Shown here in pieces: positions 37,457 through 49,300 of a stretch of DNA of 64,000 bases (positions are counted from its first letter, which is position 1; each line of letters starts with the position of its first letter). The notes below the pieces were generated by a model. The model saw nothing but the letters and a program-made list of their open reading frames with translations, was not told the DNA's origin and did not search any database. Origin of the DNA: Larimichthys crocea (Eukaryota; Chordata; Actinopteri; Sciaenidae); NCBI RefSeq assembly GCF_000972845.2, contig NC_040021.1, forward strand, positions 7,545,291-7,609,290. The letters are read 5' to 3'. The translations under genes were made by a program, and so were the position numbers.

Positions 37457-40400
37457 ATGGGTCGTTTAGTTGAATTGGGGTTTGTAGTTTTGTTTTTTTA
37501 TCCACTGCTTTCACAAAGGTTTAGTTTTTGTTGCTACTTTGAAAATGATTCAATCTCTTTCAGGTGGTTTATTCTCCTGATGGCAGTTGTAAACATAGAG
37601 GCTCAAAAGAAGCCTTCTATAAGTAAGTTTGTGTGAGCCAATACTCCATTTGATTACAGTATTTTAATCACACTATATGCTGCTTAATAATATAAATGTT
37701 TGATCCCAGATATCCGCTCTCAATGCCTGGGGAACGTCATGCGTGTCAATGTTGGTCCACTTGGAGGAAATCTTCTAGAAGTTGCTGTTGTCATCAGTGA
37801 GCTGACATTTCTGAATTTTTCTTTACTTTGTCTTACTTTTTCCTCTCTAACTGTCCCCATTTTTCCCTCCTCCTCAGATAACTCAGCCATCCTCCTTACA
37901 CCAAGTTTAGCTTCTCAGTGTGGCTTCAGTATGAAGATAGACCAGCTGGGGAACGCCATGATTTATGCCTCCCTTCAAAACTGTTTTGCTCAAAATGTGG
38001 TAACGAGATCGGAGATGTAATTTTGTAGTGCAGCGCCAAATGTGGTTTCCTTTTATGTGGTAATGATTTTGAGGCTGATTTCCGTGTGTTTTGCAGGAAG
38101 ATAAAGTATTCACAACAACATTAAATCTTCGACTGCACGGGAACCAGATGGTTGAAGACGAGTTGTACCAAGTGGCTGAAACCTGCCAGTACACTACCTG
38201 GGCCTCCAGGGAAATTGTCTGTGACCGTAGCTACATGGAGGCGAGTAAATGCAGCAGGACTCTCATGGGTCATGTTACAGTCTATATGATAAGTGGCCTT
38301 ATTCCCTGTATGAGCATCAAGGCTGGTGCATTTGATGGCACTGCAGAGGAGAAGATTGATAATCACTTACAGAGTGGCCTCATTTCTAGGTGTCTGTGAA
38401 AAGGGCAGCTCCAGATGATTATGGCCTGCCTGAACATCCCATCCTGGGGGCTAATTCAAAGTTTGGTGATCCTCGACGAGCTGCTGAGGTTTGATGAGCT
38501 CATTTACTTCTTTATTTAATATTCTTGAAGCCTCCTTCAATATTTAATGGCATGTCTTGCCTCATAGAAACAGTCCATAGACGCAGGATTCAGAATCACA
38601 ACACTGGTCTTCTATACTCCTGGGGAGAAGCTTATGAATGTGGTCGAGGCCCAGAGAAATGGTTATGGGATTACAAACACTGCTACAAGGCTGGTCCTGA
38701 GAAGTCCAAAGGCTTCACCTGAGACATACATCCAGAATGTGAGTGTGTACCGCAGTTCATTACATTCCAAAACAAGCCTGATGTTATATCTTGACCCTCC
38801 AGGCGAACTCTCATTAAATTACTTGCAGCCCATTAGATAACTCACTACTTGCTTACACTTGCAGTCATTGGATTGGATTTAAATCAAATAATGTAATCAG
38901 ACTGCCTTTTTAAATGGATTACTTGGTCTGAAATCCAGTTGGCAGAGTTAAATCCATCGGTAGGCTTCTTTTTCTTTATTTTTTTACATCCATCAGTCTA
39001 ACTCCTCCACATCTTTTAAGAATTGATCTTTTTGTTTCAACAGTATTCAGCCATTAAAGAGACTAAACAAAGCATATATACATAATGCTCTGTAATTTCA
39101 CTCCACAGGTAGCAGAGGTGCCCATGACTGTCCTCAGAACCTCAGTAATATTTGAAAAGAAGTGGCTGGCGACTCAAATTGATGCAGCGATTGCTTGCCC
39201 GACACTGGAGGGTAATATATTTGGAGAGATAGTAAGCAGGGTCGTAGCTACCTCTGAGGTCATGTCTTTTACTCTGGGTATTTTGGGCTTTATTGAACAA
39301 TTAATCTTGCACTCAGTAGGTTTTTTATTGGTGAATGGGACTTAATATATTCCCATTTGACCACTTAATTTCTCTGCTAGAATTTGTATCCTGGCAATGT
39401 TGAAGGAATTTTTTCTTTTTTCATTGTCTCATCAAAATTTACACAGGAAAGGAGATTTGGACTCATGACCTCCAGTATTTCTAAAACTGTGGCTATGGCC
39501 CTCACTATAGATCAAGTATACGTGTTGGGTCTTTCCTTTTCTGAGTGCTGCATGTGTTTGCCATGTACACAGGTAGTGTTTCCTTCACTCTAAACACAAT
39601 CACCTGGTTCCTGCCGAGGCACATAGACCCTCTTATTTACTCTGGCCAGTTTAAACTGTTGGAGGTGCACATGGGCGTCGATGGCCAGAGACTCGAACCT
39701 CCTGAGATTGCTGCTAGACGATACTCCCTAACTGTCAATGATGTGTACATCATTGTCGAAATTCCCATTGGCGCTGTTGGAGGCTACTTTAAGGTCAGTA
39801 GCACTACAATTTACTTTTATTTTCTATTTTTTTTTATTATGGATGTTAAAGCCCAGCCTGCATGGGCTTACAAGATATAGATTGTTATAAGCTGCAGAAT
39901 GCACTGAGGACATTTTGATTTTGCAGAGTCATGTTCAGGATGGTCAGTACCTCACGTCTTACACGATTGAGCCAATGCTGGAGTTGCTCTGGACTGAAGA
40001 CTCCATTAATGAAGACACAAGATACAAAGTCCTCCTTCCCATTACAACGCCATTAATGTCTCGACCTCCACAAGTTCATGACAGTGAGTCTCATTTTCTA
40101 ATCATCTTCTAATAAATTGCGAGCTGGATTCATTCCTCTTAATATTTACCCCACAGACACTGTTAAAGAGGAGCGGATATTTAAGGTGCTGCTCGGGCCC
40201 CTCGGCTCTGATGTGGCATTAATGAACATCACCTTCCCCACTGAGGTTTTGACCGTGACGGACTGCGTGGCCAGAGGCTATAACGTCCTGGAGCACATGT
40301 CCCCTAACAGCAGCTCCAAGGTCTTCACACTTGAAGTGCCTTTCACGGACAGTGCTGTACTACAAATGGTGAGCTTGACTCTCAATGTGGGGAAATTTTA

Positions 40401-43400
40401 AATATTGTTTTGCTCTGAATTTTGCTGCTAATCTTTTTGTATTTCCCAACAGAAAGGAATGGGGGTGACTGTGTACTCTCTTCAACTGACCTTTGGCTTG
40501 CTGGTGTTGCCAGAGTTTGCTCCATTTTCTCACTCTGCTTATCTAGAAGCTAAATTAGTAGACATAGGTATGTACTCATGGATATGATTTTATTCATAGC
40601 AAAATGGGCACAGGTGAAATCATCCATATCAGTCATATTGTAGTCTAAACTACCAAAATCAAACAGCAACTTAAAGAGAAGTGGCTCTATTTTTCATCTT
40701 GCCTGCAAACCTTTCGATAAAGTTCTTTTTTTAAAATCCATTTTTACCCCATCTTGCAGTTCCTCCCTCGGTCTCTGGTGGTTGTGATTATCAAAACTTC
40801 TATGCTCTCCTGAAATACGGGACAGGCGGCTTCAACTTTAAGATCATGTTGGGAAAACGATTGTTGACCCCAGGTCTGGCTCAGCAGTACGGCTTCATGG
40901 AGAATGGGACACACCTAAGTTTCACAGTACCGTTTTCAGCCCCCGATGTCGTTTACGAGGTACAATCGGTGATAAATGTTGGCGACATTGCTGTAGAGAT
41001 GATCATCGTTCATATAATTGTTGTTTCTGGCAACTTCTCAGGCTGTTGAGTCATCGTCCATCAGGAGCAGACTGGACATGGTCTTGATTAATCCAGAAAC
41101 CAACATAAATATCAAAGAATTCTCAGTGGCTTGCAATTTCTTCTCCACGCTGACTGGTCTGTTGGAGGGGAAAAAATTACTAATTAATATTGATGTCTCA
41201 CAAAGACAATATTAATGCTCGATCTTTGTCTTTCAGAGTGTTTTCCTAATGGTACCATGACGGCTCTGGCTGTGAAACTAGAGTCGGTTCCCAGTCTGAA
41301 CCCCAGTCAGCTCACCCTCAGAGATCCCACATGTGGTCCCACCTACAGCGACGATCGCTATGCATATTTTGTCTTCACTGGAAACTCCTGTGGGACGAAT
41401 AGAAAGGTAGCATGCTGTTTGAATATTTACCTGATGTAAACTCTGAGATTTGACCCGGGTAAAAATAAGTTTCTACTACTTTTTTTCTGTAGTTTTTGCC
41501 CAACATGATGCTGTATGAAAATGAGATCTCTCTGCCAGATGAACTTGAAATGCAAAAAGAATCAACAACCAATGAGCCGGAGTATGAGTGAGTGTGCTGA
41601 AATAATTTAATCTTTTAAATGAATGATTGATCAAAAACTAATCCTGGCTACTCTAATGTGAGCAGCATCTTTATGTGATAGTTAATATATTTGACAAAAA
41701 TTGATATAACCTTTGAGATTATTTGATCACAAATGACCATTTGCATCCCTAAAAGCACATTTATGTTCACCTGGATCTTTGAATCAACTAAATTTCAAAC
41801 TGTAACAAATGACACTTGTCATGTAAACCAGGTACACATGAATCATCTGCTATCATCACAGACGTAAGCAGGAGGCTAAAACAGACTGTCAGACCTATGT
41901 GAAATGGGTTTTTGGGGAATTTTCTATCCTAGGTTACACAAGGTCACATGTGGGCCTCGAGGTCCTTGACAGTATTAATTGTTAGACTGGCACCTAGTCA
42001 AAGCCAATCTCAACACTGTGGTGGCCAGGGTCGAAGAGACCTATTGTTACCTTCCTAGACATAATAAATGGCTTGCCATTGATGTTCCAATCTGCGTAAA
42101 CAGACATCTGTGTCTCCAGACTAGAATATGCTGACCATAACACCTGCATGGTTAAAGACATTCTCTTTGACTAATTCTGGGCGTGTAGTATTTGGTGTTA
42201 TCTTGGGGTTTACAGTCTATCCACCAGCACGAGTTCAGCAGAATGTGAGACCGACTCAGACACTTCAGATGAACTATGAGAGTGTCTCTAATTCTCCTTT
42301 GGGCCAAGCGTTAATAAATAATACAGCATAAGACATCAGAGGCTCCTGAATACTTTCTTCCTTCCTAACCACACCATTGACCTTTGACTTCAGCAATTTC
42401 TCCACAACAGTTGCTGTTTTTTTCCCCCTTTCCCCAGGTTAAAGGTTTCCTGTTATTATGACATCAACAAAACCCACGCTGTGGCCTTCCACACCAGACC
42501 TCGCAGAAGTGAACCGTATGCTGAAAATGCAAGAGGCGAGCTGCAAGTTGCAATTAGACTCGCTACAGGTAAGAAGTTCTGACTGCATTGCACTGCTTGG
42601 GGGGGAAATCTAGTATATTGTGAAATAAATGGATATACCTGATTGTGACTGTCTTAATCAGCATTGCGTGAACTCCTCTGGCAAAGGCTTGAATGTAACA
42701 GATGTTCATTTTTATGTACAGCCCTGAAGCGCTTTTAAAACACTAAGTGAAGCCATTAAAGCACAGAGCATTTTAAGAACACTCCCAAAACCAGAAACCG
42801 GGAAAAATGAGACTTTTCCCCTCATGTCTATGTTGAAATACTTGATGGATCAGAGTTTCACTAACTAACATAATAAAGACTTTTGGCATGTCTTTGGGGC
42901 AGTTGACTGTTGACTCCTCTGCACATGTTTTTTTTGGGGGGGAAAAAAAGCAAATGGAAACTAAATTTACTAAATTAGTAAACTGACTGAATCCCCTGAA
43001 GTCAGGAGGCAATCTCACAAATTGCTCTTGAACTAATCGTGTTGGTAAAGTTCATTGACTCCTCTTTAAACCTAATCATTTTAATGACCAAGTTGGCAAG
43101 CAGGACGATCGGGGGGGCAGTGTGCTTTAAAGTTAAATTCACTCTTATTTGTTGTTCTACACCTAAAGTTCTGTGCAGGCTTTTTTTCTTACATTCCTGT
43201 CTGAATCTTTAATAATTCACTATGTACTGTTCCTCTTCACTTAGACAACTCCTACAGCATGTTTCACAGTGTTGAGGATTATCCCATAGCAAGGTACCTA
43301 CAACAGCCGCTGTATTTTGAGGTGGAACTGATGAAATCTGCAAACCCCCAATTATCACTGGAGCTGGAGAACTGTTGGGCGACTCTTGATGAAGACAGGA

Positions 43401-44181
43401 CGTCCCAACCCAGATGGAACCTCATCATTAATGGGTGACTTTTTAGTCTTGACCTGCTGGGATGTTTGCCCCCATAAATAAAATTATAACTGTCAAACTT
43501 GAGAAATAGGTACTAACACATGGTGTCTAAAGAGGCATTAGGAGGATACTATTGCTTGGTTTAAAAAGTAGTCATTCATCCAATAGACTTGGACGACTTT
43601 ACCTAATTTAAAAACCACACTACTGGGCACTTAGTGCCCTTTTTAACTGTTCATATTTATTTATTTTTCCCCCCTTTAAGCTGTGCAAACCCCGTCGACC
43701 CAAACCAGGTGATCTTCCATCCTGTTTGGGTTGATGCCAGAGTTCAGTATCCTCCTCACTTCAAGCGATTTGAGGTCCTGACATTTGCCTTCGCTGAAGA
43801 TCAAGATAACTTGAGCAGCCAGGTAACTTCAGCTATAAGAATAGATGCTCCCCAGCTCTTTCTGTAATTAAAAACTAAGAACTGTAAATACAAATCACAA
43901 TCTGGCTATATCTCTGTTATCCTGTAGCTCTTTGTCCACTGTGATGTGGCCATCTGTGATGCCAGAAATCCACTAGGTGGAGCCTGTAACAGGCAGTGTT
44001 CAAACCAGGAAAACAGGATAAAAGGTATGACAATCTTCTGATTGTTGGAAACATGTCGTGTGCGGAGTTTGTTTTTTTTGTGGCTAACATTTGCTTTGTT
44101 TTTTCCACAGGTCAAAGACGTGCTGTTTTAGATGGTCACAGTTTCAAACACGTCACATTAGGACCCATACTAATAAACTAA
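37457..44181 (+). CDS. zpax: Zona pellucida domain egg-coat protein, ZPAX type (paralogue A, 20 exons)
   Basis: Predicted secreted egg-envelope glycoprotein. Exons: 37457-37622, 37710-37796, 37878-37999, 38097-38240, 38390-38488, 38568-38738, 39109-39211, 39573-39793, 39927-40083, 40157-40368, 40453-40567, 40760-40959, 41042-41156, 41237-41406, 41493-41587, 42438-42568, 43245-43434, 43681-43822, 43928-44024, 44111-44181. Phases fit, giving 935 aa. Residues to about 638 form the long N-terminal part, probably ZP-N-like repeats. A ZP module (about 638-912) follows, with ordered Cys (ECFPNG, SCGTN, SCYYD, NCWATL, GCANP, HCDVAICD, CNRQC). Then come a dibasic cleavage-like site (GQRR) and the hydrophobic patch LGPILIN, after which the protein stops with no membrane anchor. 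Intron 4 uses a GC donor. Exon 1 holds two hydrophobic stretches, so the exact start is uncertain. No disablement seen. Confidence 0.85.
41918..42412 (-). repeat. Unclassified dispersed element U, copy 1 (in zpax A intron 15)
   Basis: On the minus strand this begins gttgtggagaaattgctgaa and ends at ctaggatagaaaattcc, the same limits as copies at 53.42 and 55.08 kb. The frame is broken by stops and indels. It lies antisense within the 850-base intron between exons 15 and 16 of zpax A, an intron that is short in the other paralogue (82 bases), so insertion explains most of the length difference. Confidence 0.75.
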
Positions 44182-46302
44182 TAAAACTAATAAAAGTGAA
44201 TTTTAACAATTCAGCTTGCATTGTCTTCTTGAAATATTACACTGGAGATTGATAAGAGTTTGATTTGTAGACTTGACTCATAACTGACTTGGATCTTACA
44301 AGTTTATTTTTTCCAACTGTGCTTTTCTGTAGTTATGAAACATACCTGTCCTATTTTAAAAACCTACTGTTGCCTTAAGTGAAAACTGTAGTTTGGACTC
44401 ATGCTTGAACCAGAAGGAATGTGTGCTAGACTGCCCAAGACTCTTTCACGCTTGGCAGTAAACAAGTATTTATGGATCTGTGAGTGATCGTTCTATGGAA
44501 AAGTCGACACGTGTTGGCTCCTGCTTCCCTCTTTAATTTTTATTTCTTTCACTCACTAAGGTACAAAATGTACCAGCGATCTCATTAAATCAGTTTTTTT
44601 TTTTGTTTTTTTTCCCACTGATCTCTTGACCAATCATCCAAGTACATTATGGAACACTGTATTGGTAACAGTTTTATTTTGCACAGTTAAAGAGGCGGAA
44701 AACCCAGATGGGCTTATTTAAAGACTCCACCTAAAGTAAAAATTTGTTATAAAGAACACAATTAACAATATGACTACATTAATGACAAACTAGTACTAGA
44801 AAATGCATATATATCAATGTAAATATAAATGGGTGTTGGAATTTAAAAACAGCAGTCAAATGGGCTTTTAAACATCTAATATTTTATAAAGGGAGTTTTT
44901 TGCCAGGTGGAAAAGGCTATTCCATAATTTGGTTCTCCCTAAATTTGACCTCTGCAAGTGAGAAATCTTTAAGGATGAAGATCTAAATATTACCGAGTTG
45001 AATAAGAGTGGACCTGTGAATTTACTTTAAAGGAAGTTTTGAAGTCTTAAGCACACTAACTTCTAAACTATTATACATTGTATGCAACATTAGTTTTTAG
45101 GACCTCTCTTCTAAAGATGGGTAAAAGATTTAAAGACCTATTTACTAACAAAGACTACACCAATATAGATTTGGACAGGTGTATTGCATATTGTGGATAA
45201 AGGTGAGGTCGAGGAGAAATCTGTCATTGACCAGTGAGGACTGGTGACAGGACGACAAAACCAGTAAGGAGTTAAGAAACACTCTGTCACTATGTATTAA
45301 AGCCCTCATGGTTCCCGTGTTTGAAAGATGTGGAGAAAAGAGGGAGAGGGATGTGAAAACAGTCAAGAGTGAATGGATAAGGTGTGTACTTGATGTGAGT
45401 TCAAGGTGTAGTCCTTGTTCCTGAACCTAGTTATAAAACATACTTGACAACTAAAGTTAGATGCAGAAATGTTTATAAAACCAATGTTTAGTATTTTGGG
45501 ATGGAGTAATCAACTTTGGCAGTTTTGGTTGGCACAGTTTCCTTAGGTTCTGGATTTGTTCCCACCAGCAGAGCTTTTCTGTGTGGGTTTTCTGGCTTCC
45601 TTCCAGATGTGCAGATTTATGGGTTAATTGATAACTTAATTGTCCCTAGGTGTGAAGGTGAGTGAGTGGTTTGTCTCTGTCAGTCCCGTGATGAACTGGC
45701 GACTCTCCATGGTGCATCTTGTCTCTTGCCCAGTGTCCGCTGGGATCAGCGCCAGCTGAAGTCCATCCACCACTAGTGATCAAGATTTGGACATTTTAGA
45801 CCAATCAATACTGCGACATTACACCTTCTGTACAGTAATGTTATCTGCCATTTCCTGTGAGTTAAACATCCTGTTATTCTAGATGTTTTGGGTAAAATCT
45901 GTTCCAGCAGGAACTGTTTGGAGAGAGGGTCTAACAACAGTTTCAAGTCAGTATATTGAGATTCCTTTTACACTGAGTTTGGGGGTGAAGAAATCTGCTG
46001 GCTCAGAGCTGGGATATAAGTGGGAACTTTTAACTTGAAGGGCTATAATTGACCACTTTTACAACACAACCTAGATAACAGCTAGGCTAGCCTACAGAAA
46101 TTACTTAAGACAGGCTTTACAAAGTCCACATTGGCCTCTAATCTAGCTACTGAATAGAAGCAGGATCACAACAGTAATCCTGTGAACAATTTAAAGTCTC
46201 CTTGTAGCTCTAAGTGAATTTGTATACAACAGTCATTGTGACTATGTGCTGCGAATCAGAAATAAAACTTCAGATGGACAAGACATTTTAAGAAACTTTT
46301 TA
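44182..46302. other. Intergenic between the convergent zpax genes
   Basis: No gene. It holds AT-rich DNA with a worn repeat at about 44,870-45,100 and a reverse-strand copy of the common teleost repeat at about 45,540-45,770 (tgtgtgggttttctggcttcc, gtcccgtgatgaactggcgac). The latter matches the 36.34-36.56 kb element in reverse. Confidence 0.6.
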
Positions 46303-49300
46303 TTATAGATTAGAGTCCAATAGAAGAATTGGTCCCGAGGAGAGACTCCTATGGAGGGTAGAGTCTGTACTTCTTCGCTCTGGAAAGAAAGCAGTAAAGA
46401 TTAATGGAACAACATTTTAGTCAAACTCGAGTTTTGCATTGAGTCACACGTACCCCTTTTTACTCCTTTAATTCCTTGATGTCTGGAGTTACTCATGCCT
46501 TTAGAAGCCACACACTGGCCTCTGCAGATGCCGTCTGCTCTGCTGTTTGTGTCACAAATCATTGCATCACAGTGGACGTAAATCTGTGGACAGAGGATTT
46601 ATTACGCAGGGCTACGTGCAGAAGTCCCATTTGCTGTGTGGGCAAACGGAAGCCTCATTTGGCTGCGCAGGTCTTTACCTCATCTTTTAGAATCTCATCA
46701 TCTTTAGCAAAGGTGAACATCTTCATAGAGAAGCGTTTGAAGTGCGATGGGACTGCAACCCTTGCGTCACTCATGACAGGATGGAAGATGGTTGCATAGC
46801 TGTCATCCTGGTTCTCACAGCTAGTCAAGGAGCAATACAAAAAGAAAAAAAAGGATGTCAAACCAGAAAATGGAAGGGAAATGTAATTCATGCAAATACA
46901 AGTAGATTTAACCATCTACTTTTCAGTAGTCTCCTTTAACAGGACAATGCAATTTAAAAACCCATTTAAGCAGCAAACAATAAGCCATTTACTTGCAAAG
47001 AAAACTAGGAGGTTTGTTGTGCCGTCTACCTGTCCACAATGATGTCCCAGCTGGGCAGAGATGTCCTGTCTTCATTCAGTGTGGCCCAACAGCTTTCCAA
47101 GATCAGCTCCAACTGTGGGTCAGTAGACTGAACGAGCTCCACCTCGAAGTACAGAGGCTGCCTGAGATATTTCACTACTGGATAATCTTCATCTTGGTAG
47201 AAGATCTCATATGATGAATCTGGAGGATTAACAAAGTGTGCATTAGTGCATTTCCTCTGTAACAAGATGGACGATCTCCATTTAGTAAGTCAACCGTACC
47301 TTGGGCAAGCCTCATTTGCACGACCAGCTGCCCTGAACCAATCTCTGCTGTGGGCTCAGTGTTTCTTGGTTTATAGTTGAAGGCGACAGTCTGAGTCTCA
47401 TTGACCATGTAGTAGCAGGAAACCGTTTGCCTGAACAGATTAACAGAGGTGAAGGTGCTGCTAACCCAAAAAAACCAAACACTGAAAAGATTCAAGAGAA
47501 AAGACTTCCTACTTGTAATCCGGATCGACTGGTGATGTGTAGGCTACTCCTTTGCCGCCATTGTAATTCAGGCCAATCTCATTTTCATACAGCATGTAGT
47601 GGCCAAAGAACTTTAAAGACAGGTGGCATTAAACATTTAACAAAGGCTTTACATTTTTCCCCCCCCCCCAATTATGGTGACATTAAACATACCAGTCTAG
47701 TGGTCCCACAGGAATCTGCGCTGAAGGAGAAATATGCAAAGCGATCATCACTGAACACTGGTTTGCAGGACTTGTCCTTTAGAGTCAGCGAACTTGGGAT
47801 GAGATTGGGCACAGATTCCACCTTTACTGCCCAAGCAGTCATTGTTCCATTGGGGTAGCACTCTGGACACAAGAGGCAATGGATCAAGGAGAACGTCCTG
47901 GAAATACAAGCAGAAGGAATACCACCATTTTTAACAACTTACCAGTTGTTATCATGGGGAAGTTGCAGGACAGATAGAGATCAGCCAGTGCCCAGTTGTT
48001 GTTAGGGTCAAACAGCAGCACGTCGATTCTGGCTCTGAGTGAATACGAGGTAATCAGCTGTAAGACAGAAAGTGTTATCCATAAGTTATCCAGTGCAGGG
48101 GATTTATGTTAAGATTTTGCAGTTCGACATACCTCGAATGCCGTGCCCATGGCAGTGTATGGCACGATGACAGTGCAGTGTGTGCTATTCTCTTGGTAAT
48201 TGTAGGCCTGGGCTAACTCAGGTGTTAGCTGTTGAGGTCCAACCATGGCCTGGAAATTGTTGCCTTGACTGCCAAATTTCACACTGATGTAAAAGTTGTT
48301 CTGGTCACAGTTGCCAGTGATTGTGGGTAGCACTAAAAGCAGAGAAGAATGCATTAACCATTTCACTACAAAGCTTTGTTTTCTATAATTTCTGGATGGA
48401 TGAATAAAAGTCATGATCTTACCAACATCCTGCAGAGAAGCCTGCAAGTCAACTGGGTGGGCAAATGGAGTGTCTTCAGGTAGGATGATAAACCCAAAGA
48501 TCAGAGGGAGGAAGTACACTGTAACCAAGGGTTCAGGATTCTGCAGATGCCAAAAATATAAAAAAGGTCAGTCAGGTCACTGTAAATACTGGAGTGACAT
48601 TTCACACAAGTTGTCAGTTCACATACATGCTTCAGGACAACATCTGCATCAAAGGGCACTTGTAGAGAGAAGCCCTTTGTGCCATTGGGGAAGCTGTGCT
48701 CCTGGACTGTAAAACCTCTGGCATGGCACTCCTCAACAGTGAGAACCCCAGTGGAGAAGGTGATGTTCCTCAGCTCCACATCATGAAGGAATGTCCCCAA
48801 GAGAACACTGAACACCCGGTCCTCTGGGACAGTATCTGAGTAACAGAGTGGCATTTTTAAATACCTTTTCTACAAGCCTGATTTTTCCTAGAGTATCATA
48901 AGAAAAAAGGACTTACTGTCTTGGAAACTGGGAGGTCGAGGCATCAGAGGGGTGGTGATCGGGAACAAAACCTTGTATCTGGTATCATCTTGGGTGTCTG
49001 TCCACAGTACCTCAAGCATGGGCTCCACAGTGTATGTAGTGTGGTACTGGTAATCTGGGGCATGGCTCTGCAATTATTCATGGCATTTTAATAAAACATG
49101 CAAATGGACCAGGGACTTGCATTTCAAATCTAGAGACTTCCCAACCTTGTAGTAACCGTCAGGCGAGCCCACTGGGATCTCAACGACGATGTGGAAGTCT
49201 GTGGTAGATAGTGTGTACCCCCGTGTGGCCATCTGCGATTTATCTAGCCTCTGCCCATTGATGCCCATGTGCATTTCTAGGATTTTAAAGCTGCCATCCA

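Noticed and set aside
37519..37563. 45-base GT...AG segment in zpax A exon 1 as an intron
   Set aside because: Too short for a vertebrate intron and in frame without removal; paralogue B has one exon there.
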